NCBI GenBank assembly: GCA_023548195.1
Contig: JAJHZJ010000808.1
Span: 6,812,389-6,876,388, forward strand
Origin: Bettongia penicillata ogilbyi
Taxonomy: Eukaryota; Chordata; Mammalia; Diprotodontia; Potoroidae
DNA: 64,000 nucleotides
Direction of reading: 5' to 3'
Part shown: piece by piece, positions 47,403 through 59,880 of the stretch
How positions within the stretch are numbered: position 1 is the stretch's first letter
Layout: the number at the start of each line of letters is the position of its first letter
Notes under the pieces: generated by a model
Databases searched by the model: none
Told to the model about the DNA's origin: nothing
Seen by the model: the letters and a program-made list of their open reading frames with translations, nothing else
Made by a program: the position numbers and the translations under genes

Positions 47403-47419
47403 CTGTTCTATCTATTTTA
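47403..47419. repeat. Target-site duplication (5' side) of minus-strand HAL1-like element
   Basis: ctgttctatctatttta. Removing the element and one repeat rejoins the two halves of a CR1/L3-like repeat in register. Confidence 0.75.
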
Positions 47420-47660
47420 GTAAGGACAAGGAAACATTGTAGAGTCCTTCATAGCAAGGCAACTGAAGTAATGAAGGGCCCCAAGCAAGACTGATTGAAG
47501 GGATTTACCAAATTTTACCTAGAGAAAAGAAACCTGTGAGGGACTGTGGGCAGGCTGGTTATCTTCAAGTTTTTTAAGGGCTGCCATTTTGTTCTACTTG
47601 GCCCTAGAGAGAAAGAACTAAGAGCAGGGGACAAAAGTTGAAAAGAAGAAGAGTTAGGCT
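47403..47660 (+). mobile_element. CR1/L3-like LINE fragment, right half
   Basis: Continuation of 44480-44567 beyond the HAL1-like insertion. It includes the diagnostic 'gaagggcc', 'agggctgccatttt', 'ttctacttggcccta' and 'agagttaggcttgat' stretches of this old repeat class. A related fragment is at 29005-29365. Confidence 0.5.
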
Positions 47661-47934
47661 TGATGGGAGAAAGACAATTAAAAAAAAGACACATTTTATT
47701 TGGACATAACAGATATTTACCAATACACAACCAAAGAAAGCTTGCCTAAAAGTACATTCCTTCTGAGTCAAAAAACATTTTTAAATATAATGATTATGAT
47801 GAATAATTTTTTCAATTCCTACTTTTGTAGCATACAATTGTTAACAGAAAGGAAGAATGTGTACTTTAATTTTAAGAGCTCAACACAAACCTTGTCTATT
47901 GTCTTTGCCATAAGTTTTATTTTCCCTTAGTTTT

Positions 47935-49000
47935 GTTCTACTTTATATTATATATTGTTTTTTGACTCTTTATTCATCCTATGTCATCTTAGGAGTTTAT
48001 TTTCAAATTTCTTTGAAATATTAATATTCTTCATTCATTTTGGCATAATAATGCATTACAGTTATATACCCTATTTTGTTCAGATAATCTACAATCTACA
48101 ATAGTATTTTGTTCTTTATTTTTGTTATTCAAACACTGCTATTATGAATATTTTTGCACGTGTGGATCTTTCGCCAATGTTGTTAACTTACTTTGGGCAT
48201 AAAACCATTTATTTAGTCAGAAAGAATGAATAATATAGAAATTTCTTGAATAAATGTTTTCCAGAATTTTTGCATTACTTCAGAGTTCCGTTGAGTGAAT
48301 TACTGTATCTGTTTTTATGGGGCCCCCAAAATGAATTTTTCTTCTTTTGGCATCTATTAGTTTGCTGGTTGTGAAGTCATATCTCAAAGTTGCTTTAATT
48401 TGTTTTAACTTAATTTCTGTATTATTTATTCGAATTATTCTTTAGATAATTATTGACAGTTTGTACTTCTTCTTTTGAAAAATCTTCGTTTACATCTTTT
48501 GACCATTTTTTGCCTATGGGACAATGAATCTTATCCTTGCAAATCTGTGGCAATTCCTAAAGATTGTGGATGTTGAACACTTAACTGGACAAGTAAAACA
48601 TTCTGTAACAGAATTTTTTTCTAATAATAATTAATTTGTGAATTGCTCAATTTTCCCATTACTGGGTTGTCTGGGTTATTGATTTCAGAGTTTTGCAGGC
48701 ATTTTACATTTTTATAAAGATATTACCAATTTTCTTGGCCTCTTATTAGTGGTTTCTGATAATTTTATTATTATAGTTAAATTCGCTGTGAAATTATTCT
48801 TGGCAATATGGACTTCATCATATTAGCTATTTTTAAAGCACTTTTATGAGTGTTTTTTAAAGAAAAATTGTTTTCAATTTTGTTGATTTCAATTTTGTTG
48901 TGTGTATTTTGGCACGATTTTTTATTTCAAGTGTTTGTTTCATGTTCATATATTTTTATATAAACTCGACCATTCATTTTTTTTTAAAGCCCTTGGCAAC
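47935..49000 (-). mobile_element. L1 3' UTR, old copy, minus strand
   Basis: The plus strand shows the known L1 3' UTR order in reverse: 'catctattagtttgctggttgtgaagtcatatctcaaagttgctttaatttg', 'attattgacagtttgtacttcttc', 'acatcttttgaccattttttgcctatgggac', preceded by 'aacactgctattatgaatatttttgcacgtg' at 48133-48163. Heavily diverged. Confidence 0.55.
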
Positions 49001-49339
49001 CTGATGCTAACTTCAATTAAAAAAAAAAACCCAAACTTCTAACTCTAAACTTTGTTTTTCCTTTAATTCTTTTATGAAGCTGCTTACTTATGCTTGAGGT
49101 TCTTGCAAACAGTTCATTTTATTAGTTGTAATATCATGCCGTTCTTCTGGAGAATTTTCCTTACTTTTTTTTTACAATAGAGAATTTACATATTTATTTT
49201 ATTAGGACCATGCATCATTATTATTGCTTTAAAATAATTTCTTCAGCTTATTTTTATGCAAAGTTTTACTCATGAAAATCCTTTCTGCATTTTATTTTCA
49301 GGTGATGAAAAGGGATAAGATTTAGGAATAGGCTCTCAC

Positions 49340-49930
49340 TCAGCCAACTTTATAGAAATCTTAAGGGAAATCTTTCCAGACTAGTTGATGATGCTTCCTT
49401 CATTTTTTTTAAAGCTGAATGAAATTTTACGTTTATCCCACTAAATTGCATTCTTTTAGGTTTAGTCCAATGTTTTAGCATGAAAGGACCTTTTGGAATC
49501 CTGACTCTGGCATCTAGGGTGTGACCTGATCCTCCTAGCTTTGTGTTGTGCAAGCACAACATTTGTGCCTTTATTCTAGTTGTTGATAAAAATGTTAACT
49601 CTGCCAAGCACTGATTTTTGGTATGCTGTAGGGACTTCCTTCTAAGTTGACATTAAGCTACTACTGTTATAAGCTAACTGCACAGTCAGTCCCAAATCTA
49701 CTAAATTGTTTTATGGTTGATCTCAAGTTTTTCCATTATTCCTAATTCTACCACAAGAGATTTTTGGCAAATGTTTTACTGAAATCTAGGTCAAGAATAT
49801 CTACAGCAAGGCCTTGACATGCCACCTTTATTTTACCATCATTTAAAGGAAATAAAGCTTATTTTGTCATAAACTCTTTTCGTTGAAGCACTAATGGTTC
49901 CTTGTAATCATTTTGTTTTCTTTTTAATTT
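49340..49930 (-). mobile_element. Old CR1/L3-like LINE remnant
   Basis: The stretch 'ttttggcaaatgttttactgaaatctaggtcaagaatatctacagcaaggcc' (49763-49815) with its flanks matches a mammal-wide old LINE pattern. Strand and family are uncertain. Confidence 0.35.
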
Positions 49931-50345
49931 TTTTTCAATTTTAGATTATTTTTGGTTTCAAATTCTCTCTGTCACCTTTCTTCCACCCAATGAAAAGGCA
50001 AGAGAAGTAGAAATCATTACAAATATGTATAATCATGCAAAACAAATTTCCACATTAGCAATATTCAAAAAAACAAACAAACCAAGAAATAGAAAAAGAA
50101 AGAAATAGATGACAGTCTGTTTTAATCTGTATGCTGTCTATCAGATCTCTATCTGGAGGTAGATAACATTCTTTCATTATGAGTCATTTGGAATTGTGGT
50201 TGGTCATTGTGTGAATCAGAGACACCATGTTTTCCATAGTTGATTATTTTTACAACATAGCTATTACAGCAGAAATTGCCCTCTTGGTTCTGATATCTTC
50301 ATTCTGCATTAGTTCACTGAAGTTTTCCAAGATAGTATTTGTTCT
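49930..50345 (-). mobile_element. L1 3' end, minus strand
   Basis: It contains the marsupial L1 terminal pattern in reverse: T-rich tail, 'ttggtttcaaattctctct', 'cacccaatgaaaaggcaagagaag', 'ataatcatgcaaaac' and 'atttccacattagcaat', followed by the usual A-rich and gagtcatttggaat-containing 3' UTR. Confidence 0.6.
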
Positions 50346-50399
50346 TCATATTAGATAGATACTACTACTTGTAACATTTCTATATTTTCCAGTAGTTTT

Positions 50400-51430
50400 T
50401 AAAATAATAGCAATGGATATGCATTTTGTTAAAAACTTTTCTTGCATAATCATAATTTTAGTGTTGTTGTTTTTTTTAAAACAGCCCTGCACTCCTGGTA
50501 AAAATCTAGCATTCTCATAGTATATGAACTTTGTGATATATTGTGACATTCTCTTTTCTAGTATTTTATTTAAATTTTTGCCTCAATATTCATTTTTTAA
50601 TATGAAGCAACAATACATAGTGTTTTTCTGTTTTGCCTCTTCTTAATTTAGATAACAAGACCATATTTGCAACATAGAAGGAATTTTTGAACTGCTCTTT
50701 TATCTATATTTTCAAAAGTTTTGTACTTCTGAAATCATTTTTTCTTTAAATAGATAGAATTCACTTGTAAATTAATCTGGTCCTGGTTTTTTCCCCCTTA
50801 AGTTTCACTTATGACTTGTTTTCCTTTCTGTTTCTAAGATAGGCTCTAATTGTTTAAATAGTCTATTTCTTGACCCACTAACCTGGGTAATTTATATTTT
50901 TGTAAAACCTATCCATTTAATTTAGATCATCAGTTTTACTGGCACAAAATTGGACAAACTAGTTCCTAATAATTACTTCTGTTTCATCCTGATTGGTTGT
51001 GAATTTTCCTTTTTTTTTTTGAAATGATACCAGTAATTTGGTTTTCTTTTTTTCTTTTTTAAAATTCAAATTAATCAATGGTTTCTTTATTATATTTTTT
51101 AAGCCAATTCCTCGTTTATTAATTCTTTTTTTGCATTATTTACTAATCTCTCCACTTCGTTTTCTATGTATTCAGATTTTGCCAAGAATTCAAATCAAAT
51201 TCATGTTCAAATAGCTTGAGGATTCTTTTTTTTAATGGCTAAATTTATTACTTTCAAAACTGTGATAGCTTTCCTTCATGATCTTACCAAGATCACTCTT
51301 GGAATAGTGCTATAATCATACGTGCTAGTTTTTGGTATCAGAGATGTGTTCATTTGGTGATTTGAATTCACAAAGGACTCATATTTTTTCATATTATTAT
51401 CTTTCTTGTTATCTTCCTACTTGCCTTAGA
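50400..51430 (-). mobile_element. Probable L1 ORF2 (endonuclease-RT linker) remnant, minus strand
   Basis: The pattern 'gatagaattcacttgtaaattaatctggtcctggttttt' (50752-50790), followed by a 'ctatttcttgaccc' and 'cctatccatttaatttagatcatcagttttactggcacaaaattgg' order, resembles reverse-complemented L1 ORF2 between the endonuclease and RT domains. No open frame remains. Confidence 0.45.
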
Positions 51431-52082
51431 TATCAAACACCTATTAACCATTTATATTCTGTCTTTTAATATCCAAAGTTCACTTTCCTTGGCAGATAAA
51501 ACAGGAAGAGTCTTCTCTCTGGGCTCTATTATATTCGACAACCTATTTATTTTATGTCAATTTCCCAAACTAATAAACAGAATTTTTATGTATTTGTGTT
51601 TATTTTTCTTACTACGACTCTCCTTAATAATCTTATATTGTCTGGAAAATTAGCACTCAGTATTATTCTTATGGGATTGTATGACGCTTCTTTATGTATT
51701 TATTTTCTAGCTTGTTTACTTACATTATCTGAGTGCTTTTTTTTTTATTTAAACAAATTTAGTTGTCTGTACACCACCTCAATTCTGGTTAGTCATCTTT
51801 GCCTATTACATCTCAGAAGATCTCTCTTCCTTTTCTCACAAATCACTCCCTCCTTTCTGTCTTCAGAATTTCGTTCTTGACGGCTCTTCCCCCTCTCCTA
51901 GCTGACATATGATTTACATTTGTCTATGGAATGCAATCTATAATTTCTCTGAATCCTTTGAAATCTTCTCTCCCCCAAATCTAGATATATATCAGTCTGC
52001 CCAGCATTTTTCTCCTCTGTCACAAATTTCATTAAAATCTCATATTTGCTTCCTCCATGTTTGTGAAACTCAGATCCAGAAG
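51431..52082. other. No gene recognised
   Basis: T-rich; a 108-codon frame (51554-51880) rich in Leu/Ser/Phe is judged chance. Possibly more L1 debris. Confidence 0.35.
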
Positions 52083-53905
52083 CTTTGAACTTTTTAAAAG
52101 TATTTTTATTATTAAAAAATCTCATTTGTGTGTATTTACTTTTGACTTCCAATTCTTTACATCCCTCCTATACTTCCTTTACCCCACTGAGAGAAGAAGT
52201 AATATGATTCACACTATACATGCAACAGCATGTCTGTCCTTAGTCTATTTGCCAGATCAGTTGTTTTTCCAATGAGAGATTTCACATTTTTTAAAATTCT
52301 TTTTACTTTCTTTTTTTCTTGATATCTCAGAGAATCATTAACTTCTACCTTCTCCATTTTAATATTTAAGGAATTTTGTTTTTCAATGAGGCTTTGAACT
52401 TCTTTTTCCTTTTGACTAAATTTGCTTTTTAAGGAATTCTTCAGTGAATTTTTGTGCCTCTTTTACCATTAGGTCAATTTGTTTTTTAAGGTATTATTTT
52501 ATTCATTATTTTTGTATCTTTTTTCACCAAGTTATTAATTAATTAATTTTCTTTTCATGAATTTCCTGCATCACTCTCATTTCTTGCCACCATAATAGCT
52601 TTTTATAGTTGAGTTCTTTCTGTTGTTGATGCTTGCTTATTTTCCCAATCTATTTCTTGACTTTAAGCTTTAAGTTAAAATTGATCTCTGCTCACTGGGA
52701 GAGGGGGAGACATGGTCCCAAGATTCAGGCTTTTTTATGCTGCTGTTTTCAGAGCTAGTTCTAAGGAGTCTGAACATTGGTGCTTCTGAGGTGGTATGAC
52801 GCTTGAAAAGGTGTGGTCACTGCTCTCCTGTCTATGTTCTGACCTTTATCCAGGAAAGGCTGTTATTAACCTGAAACTACAAGTGCTAGGATTCCTCTTG
52901 ATTAGAACTATGAAGGTCCCTTCTTTCCTGCCCCAGAAATACCAGTGCTCCCTTCTCCTTTGAACTGAATGTGACTAAGAAAGATCTTTCTCTCCCATTG
53001 TCAGGCATAGAAAGATTTGTAGAAAGATCTAGACCTTTTGTTAATGAGGCACTGGTTCTCAAGGGATGTGATGTTCTCTGGCTCTAAAAAGTGTATAAAG
53101 TGTAAAAAAGTGCATTTTGGGGCTTACTAACTGGAAGTGTTTGTTTAGCTAGATGAGGACTCTGGAAACCTGCTAAAGAAGCCTCCCAGTGTTGAGCATG
53201 CAAATGTTGTGCTTCCCTCTCTGGCAACTATGGTCAGACAGTTGGATTATATCTGTTCAATTATGGTCCAGCAGAGGAAGCCATGTCAGTTGACTTTTGA
53301 TTTCTCTGTATTTTCTCTGAAGTTCAGGGTGTTTTTTCCCCTGAACTAACTGAATAATATATGTGTTTACTAAAGAAATGATACATCTGTTTGATTAAAG
53401 TGATTAACTCCTCAAAAGTTGTCTTTCATTTTGTGAATGCAGATCTAAGAATTTGTGATAGGCCCCCTTGTGTATGTCAGGCTGCTTACTGATACAACAT
53501 GTGATACAGAACTGTGAAAGACCAATAGAGTCCACAAACAATGCTAGTCCTTGTACTTAGTCCAAGCAAAAAAACCCCTGTAATCTGATTCTGACCACTT
53601 GTTCCATCATTTTACTACATCTGGGCTGACCACCGTCTTGGTCACCTACAAGGCAGCTGACCTCTGGTCCTGCCTCCATAAATGCTCCAGGATGTTTACC
53701 ACCCTACTGTCAGAGACCTCTCCTGTCCTCTTCCCAAGTTCACTTAGGCTGGAAAAATGTCTCATCCTGACTTTTGTTGCTTCTGTTGCTCTAGAATTCT
53801 ATTTGAGGCTTATTTTAAAATTGTTTGGAAGGGAATGCTGGGAGACTTTGACTGGGTTACTGCCTCTACTCTGCTATTGGTTCCTCAGCCTTTTGGAAAG
53901 AAGAA
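52083..53905 (-). mobile_element. L1/HAL1-like element with internal deletion, minus strand
   Basis: Read on the minus strand it begins with an L1-type 5' end near 53890 (ccaatagcagagtagaggc). A long 5' UTR runs to about 52700, and coiled-coil ORF1 codons run from about 52640 to 52240, ending at the block equivalent to SLIGKTTDL. It then jumps directly into the terminal 3' UTR pattern (52235-52083: purine-rich gtggggtaaaggaag..., then the A-rich tail). The ORF1 RNA-binding half and everything up to the last ~150 bases are missing. Confidence 0.5.
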
Positions 53906-54079
53906 ATGATAATTAGTGTTAACTGATAAACTATTAACTCATGTATTTCTAGCAAAGAGAATGCCACCTCCAACATGTGTTTTGGTAGATGAAGTGCCAC
54001 ATCCCTACTTTTTAAAGCCTCTATGTCTTCTGATTAGTTTTTCCAGCTCCTTGTTGATTTTCTAATTCTGACCAGTATA

Positions 54080-54385
54080 CACATAACCTGGTTCCAGCCT
54101 ACCTTTGCAGTATTATTATACATTCCCACCTTTCCTGTGCTCAGTGGCCCAGCTATGCTTGCTTTGTTACTGCCCAACAGGAGGAGCATTCTGTCTCATC
54201 TCTGTCTCTTTGCACTGGTTGCCCCACCCCCCCAACCTGGAATATACTTACTTCCCATCTCTATCTCCTAGCATCCCTCGTTTCCTTCAAGATTTGACTC
54301 ATGTGGAACTTTCCACATCAATCTGGAATCTAATACAGTGCCTACAATATAGTAGGTGCTTAATCAATGCTAGTTTATTTACTTA
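54080..54385 (+). mobile_element. L2 3' region
   Basis: 'cagtatacacataacctggttccagcctacctttgcag', 'tgcactggttgccccacccccccaacctggaatatac', 'tcgtttccttcaagatttgactcatg', tail 'tgcctacaatatagtaggtgcttaatcaatg'. Confidence 0.75.
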
Positions 54386-55920
54386 TGCCTTTTCAGGTTG
54401 TATATTGCTGTAATATCATTACTTCTGTCTTTTTCTCTGATTTTCCTCAGTGTGTTCTGTGATTTGCTTCCCCTCATTCTGGTTCCTGGATTTCTGTTTG
54501 TTCATATACAAGGTATGAGGAAGATCACTTCCATTCCCTTTTATTGGTTCAGATTTTTGAGTTCTCTTATTTTACCATATTTTTTACCGTTACTTTGTAC
54601 ACTTCCATATATGTTTCAGAAACCATGGGTTTTATTAGTGGCTCTTTTCCTGGATTTTGTCTCCTATGAATTTCCGGGCATTCCTCTGCTGTTTGTAAGT
54701 TATAGTTATTCCTTATGGCTACTATGAAGGTGGCTGCATATAGGTAGTTTTTCTCCTACCATCTTCTCTGTCAGTATAAAGCTCTTTCATTAAATTTCTA
54801 AGACTCAAGGCAAATAGAATCTGATAAAACTTTGTTAGGTATCACTGGCCAGGAGCTAGTCATTAGTCTTTTTTTTAGGACAAAGTACAGAAATCCAAAT
54901 CCTATTCTCAAAAAGGATATATGATATTACTTCCTGGGGCCACGCTTTGCCTCATTTATCAAATTTTATAAATCCTTTAAATATCTTTTCCTATTTACTT
55001 GGTCCTGCTCTGTGAGTTCTTACAGATTTTGATTTCTGATAATTTGCCTGGATGTTATACTGTCCATCTTTCTTTGTCTTCTGGTATTCTATCTTCCTCA
55101 ATCTTCTTTGATTAAAAAGGATTTTTTAAAATAAAGAAGTGGGATTTTATAGAGTGAAGGGGTCATGGTAAGGGAAATAGGGGAAGGAGAGATAGAGTGT
55201 ACTGGACTCAGGACTGAGGCAACACACCCAGGGTAGGGGAGACCTGTGTTTTCCAGAATTTTAAGGGGTCTGTTGCAATCAAGTTGCCTTATCTAGCACT
55301 CATCCAGCCTTCCATTGGTGATTTCAAGTTTTTAGAAAAAGCAAAATAATTCTTATAAAAAATTTAGGAATAACTCTTGTATAGAATTATTTTAGACTTG
55401 AAAAATTTAGCATTTTCCCCCCACTAGTATATTATAGAAATAGAAGTTTGGGCTCATTGACAACCCTATGCAATTTTCCAAATGCAAGTCAGATCTAACC
55501 CTAGCCCTATGCCAAATCATGGAATGAAAATGATAATGAAAAATAAAAATGATCTCACTGTGACTAATGAAAAAAATTTATCAAAAGCAATGAAAAAACT
55601 GTTTTAAAAGCTGGATAGATGAAATCCTACATGATCTTTAATAGAACACAACTAAGGTTTTAAAATGAAAATTTCTATAAAGAAATGTTTCCTAACTTGT
55701 AGAATGAGGGAGATGTTCTTTAAGGTCATTTTTACTTTTGATATTATATTATTCTATTATAATATTACTTGAAATATTACCCTATCAGAACATGAAGATT
55801 TAATTCATATAAAAAACAAACTCTGTTTCCCCCCCTGACATCATGGAGTTTACTTTCTAGTGAAAAGTAATTACATTAATTTGATAGACAGTACAGAAAG
55901 AAACTGGTATTGAAGTTAAA
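54386..55920. other. No gene recognised
   Basis: T-rich to 55100, then unassigned. A 109-codon hydrophobic frame (54398-54727) is not convincing. Confidence 0.4.
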
Positions 55921-55969
<49 letters not shown>

Positions 55970-55970
55970 G
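55921..55970 (+). repeat. (TG)n(TA)n compound microsatellite
   Basis: About 13 TG units followed by about 11 TA units. Confidence 0.95.
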
Positions 55971-56479
55971 TATGATTTTATATCAGAAAAATTCAAAAAT
56001 ATTTTATATAATATGCATATGTAAATTTTGTGTAAGAAACATTTCTGAATTAGCTGTAAAGTCAGACCATTGATAGAGTAAGGATGAAAATTAATTAAAA
56101 ACTAAAAGAATCAAAACTTTTAAAATTACTTCAGTTCAGTTAAAGATTTATACCAAAAATATCAAGAGTGAAAGTTGCAAAAATGATAACTAACAGACAT
56201 GATTCCAGAGGAGAGATGAAGAAAGTCATTCTCAAACCACTCCTTTGCCAAGGTGGTATGTCCGGAAGTTGTGCCATGCACATATTTTCAGATTTTTTCA
56301 ATGTATTGAAGTTATGTTGATTTCTCCCTTCTCTTTTCTTTTCTTCCTTTTTTATGCCTTCAAAAATACTAATTGTTATGTGGAATAGTTCTCTGGAAAA
56401 GGGAGAGGCATTGAAAAGGGAAAACTTCAGTGATACCAATAAAATGATTTTTTTTTTAAAGCTAGTAAAGTTTAAAATT
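55971..56479. other. No gene recognised
   Basis: Flank of the third HAL1-like element; a T-run (minus A-run) at 56449-56457. Confidence 0.4.
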
Positions 56480-57043
56480 GAGGAAATTCTGGAAAAATAG
56501 TGGATTAGGTCAGAAAATTCCAAGCTCTCCAGATTATCCTCCACAAAAGAGATAAAATAATACCTCAGGGTGAACAAAGTGCAGGTAAAAAGAAATAAGA
56601 ATCGAGGCACAGCAGGGTTCTTCCAAGGACAATTGGAGAAGATGAGTAGAAAATTCCAGAATTAGGTTTGGTCCCTGTCAAGAGGAAACATCTCCAGGCT
56701 AGGCTCCTGCTGCAAGTCACTTAAAGAACACATGGCTAGCCCTGGGGTTAGTTGGTTTGAGAATCTGACTCAGCCCCAACCACTGGAACTTTTACTCCTG
56801 GGATAATGAGAGAACTTGGGCAACTGAGCCAGTGAAGATCAAGGGAACCACTACTGAAAAGAAATACCAGCCCCAGGTAAGCTGGGGAGAAAAGTGGAGG
56901 CAAGAAGGAACCAGAACACCCTAGGTGAGTGCAGAAGCAGTGGGGCAGAAAGTCCCTGGCTATGGACATTTACAGGAAGTGGGAGGTTTGACTTTGCTTC
57001 CAGGCAGGAGGGGAGAACCAACGATCTGGGGCAAGAGGCACCG

Positions 57044-57057
57044 CCCCCCCCCCCCCC
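57044..57057 (+). repeat. C14 homopolymer
   Basis: Fourteen consecutive C bases in the 5' UTR part of the third HAL1-like element. Confidence 0.9.
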
Positions 57058-58626
57058 AAACCCCCATCAGAGCTAGATGTGATAACAAAAATTAAGCTAT
57101 TCCTGCAAAAAAATGTACTGGCAAAGGAGAAAGAATCCAACAATAGAAAGTTGTTATGGGAATAAAGGAGACTAGGGTTCATCTTCAGTGGAGGATATTG
57201 AAGCAAAGAAATCCTCTTCTACCCCAAAGAGTAGTATCAAATGGTCACCTGCTCAAAAATAATTCACAAAAGAACTTAAAAAAGGTTTCAATAATCAAAT
57301 GAAAGAGATGGAAGAAAAACTTAAAAAAAAAGGAGCAATCCAAGAAAAACAAAAAGGTTATGAAAAGAAAGTCAGTCAATTAGAAGATCCAGAATCTTAA
57401 GGAAGAAAATGCCACACTGAAAATTAGAAGTGGGGAAGGTGAAGCCACCTTCAAGTAATAATCTTGTTCTAAGATCAAGTAATAATTACACAAAATATGA
57501 AGAATGAAAAAAATAGAAGAGAAAGTGAAACAAGAAGAATAACTCATCTCAAAAGTAAATCGAGGAGAAAACATAAGAATAATCAGATTGCCTGAAAGTT
57601 ATGATCCAAAAAGGAATCTTGATACATTAATAGAATAATTAAGGAAAATTGTCCCAAAGCGTTCAAACTGGGTGGTGGAAGGGGGTAGAAATAGAAAAAA
57701 AATCCATTGATCAACACTTGAAAGAGATCTTATATGGAAAAGTCATGGGAATATTATAGTTAAATTCTGAAACCCCCAGCTCAAGGATGAAATATTAAAA
57801 GAAACAAGACAAAATTGACTTAAATATGATGGTGCCACAATTAGAACCACACAAGACCTAGCAGTAGAGACATTAAAGAACTGTAGATCTTGGAACATGA
57901 TCAAAAAGCAAAAGAACTCGAACTCCAGTTGAAAATATCATATTCAGCAAACTTAAGTATGATCTTAAATGGAAAAAAATGAACATTTGATCAACTGTCA
58001 GACTTTCAAGACTTTGTTAAAACAAAAATAAACCTGAACTTAATAGAATATTTGACATATAAGTGCCAAGAAAAACATAAGGTATATACTAAAGACTGTT
58101 TACAAGGCATTTAATAAAGACAGACATGTGGACAGACATAAAATGTATCTGTGTCTAAGACTGTCATTAATGATTGAGTTGTTTTTAAAAAAGATAGAAG
58201 CAGACCTGAGTAAGATATGATTTTAACAAGTTAAACCATATAGGAACAGCTGAAAAGAGTAAATATTTTATAAAAATGAAGTGCAAGAGGAAGAATTGAT
58301 ATAGAGGAATTAAAGGAGGAAGAGGGCTAGTGGTTCTGGTAACCTACTTTCATCAGGAATGGGTTTATGATGGAACAATACTCATATATCTAGAAGAGTA
58401 TAAAAGTCTTCTAAATTTAGAAAGAAATAAAATGCTAAGGGGTTGGGGAAGGATAGAGAGCATAAGGAAGGGAATTTTTAGAGAGGAGAGTGACTGAATA
58501 GGCTATAAGTGGCTACACAAGTAGATTTATGGGTAAGAAAAGGATCCTTGAGGGGCAGATGAAGTAATGGGAGGACAAGGCTTTGGGTAGAAATAAAGTA
58601 GAGGTGTTAGGGTATATAAGAAATGA

Positions 58627-58830
58627 GAGCTACAAACAGAAACAAAGATCAGAAATAAAATTTGTTAGGGAAAGTACATGTCTATGTATATATGTATATA
58701 CATATAGATATATGTATCTGTATAGGGATAGGAAACGAGAGATATGTACAAACATAAAAGCAAAGATCAATTTGTTAGGGAAAGTATCTATGTATATATA
58801 CATGTACATGTGTATGCATGTATCTGTACT
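58627..58830 (+). repeat. Two-unit ~110-119 bp tandem duplication in HAL1-like 3' UTR
   Basis: The blocks caaagatca...tttgttagggaaagta followed by TATG-rich sequence occur at about 58643-58700 and again at about 58762-58815, each preceded by a ctacaaac/gtacaaac block. Both units contain ATGTATATA tracts. Confidence 0.7.
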
Positions 58831-59169
58831 TAATTGTAGCCTGGGGAGGGGGAAGAGTGAAAAAAGAAGAAAGTAAAAAGTGTACAACAGAGGACAAAAG
58901 AAGGGAAGCAAAGAAGAGGACAGCTCTCAATGCAATGGGTGGTATTTGTCATACAGGCTTTCTTGAAATGAAAATTTATCATGTATTTTGAATCCTCTCA
59001 TGTTCTGTTTGCACATTACATGATTTTTTCCTTTTCTTTGTATTTAAGTTCCAATATTTCAGTTTATGATATTTTTCCCTCTTTTCTCTATTCTGTATTT
59101 ATGTTCTGGTGTTTGAGACTAAAATAAAATTTTGAAAAAAACCAAAAAAAACCTTAAAATTTTACTAAA

Positions 59170-59345
59170 ACTTTTGGGACACTTTATATCTTGCACGTGT
59201 CTAGTTATTTACATGTTGTCTTCCTCAACAGAATGTTAACTCATTATAGCCAGGAACTATTTTTTGTTATTTCTCTTTTTCCACAGTTCCTGGATGCTTG
59301 TGGATTGATAGGGGCAAGGAGAAATAAATAAAAAGCTGAATTACA
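59170..59345 (+). mobile_element. L2 3' end
   Basis: 'tatttacatgttgtcttcctcaacagaatgttaactcattatagccaggaactattttttg...cacagttcctggatgcttg'. Confidence 0.5.
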
Positions 59346-59749
59346 ACAGAAAACTGCAAATGAGCTCAAATAGGGAAAATCCTTTCTGATCAAATCAGAT
59401 CTTCTTAGCTCTATCTCTTACATAATTTTAGCAGTTCATCACAGGGCATTCTGTGAGAAATATACCATTTTATATCCATATATTATATCCCCATATTATC
59501 AAGATATTTGGAATATGACTAGGACCATAGGCCCCACTACAAAAATAGAAGTTTTTCAACGAGAGCTACAACAAAACAAAGAAAATTATATTTGACTAAG
59601 TATTGATGGGGTAAATTGATGATTACTGCATCAGTGTGGTAAAGTATAGGACAAGAATTTTAGGACCTTAAAATATAAGGCAGCATAGGAATAAAATTCT
59701 AGGCCCAAGATGGAGTGTATGTGTTTATAGCTAAACTATACGTACTCAG
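59346..59749. other. No gene recognised
   Basis: Nothing identified. Confidence 0.4.
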
Positions 59750-59880
59750 AAGAGAAAATCTGTGACTCAAACACTTCACTTCGCTGGGTTTTGGATTCTT
59801 CATCTAAAACTAGAGAGCATTGCATTATATGACATTTAATGTCCCTTCCACCCTGATTAAGGCTGTGAGATAAATGCTTA
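59750..59880 (+). mobile_element. MIR fragment
   Basis: 'cacttcacttcgctgggttttggattcttcatctaaaactagag', 'atttaatgtcccttccaccctgattaaggctgtgag'. Confidence 0.5.

Larger units (their letters stand above)
56480..59153 (+). mobile_element. Third HAL1-like element, older and decayed
   Basis: It has the same order as the two younger copies: a 5' UTR with gcagaag and a GC-rich part including a 14-base C-run (57044-57057), a decayed ORF1 (about 57180-57880; coiled-coil codons, then attgcctgaaagttatgat corresponding to LPESYDP, then the 'cccccagctcaaggatgaaatattaaaagaaac' C-terminal-domain block), a long 3' UTR and an A-rich tail at 59121-59153. No ORF2 is seen. A possible short target repeat ttaaaatt occurs at 56472-56479 and 59154-59161, too short to trust. 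Divergence is higher than in the other copies. Confidence 0.6.

Noticed and set aside
53599..53916. 105-codon open frame
   Set aside because: Lies in the 5' UTR region of a minus-strand L1/HAL1-like element; no motif.
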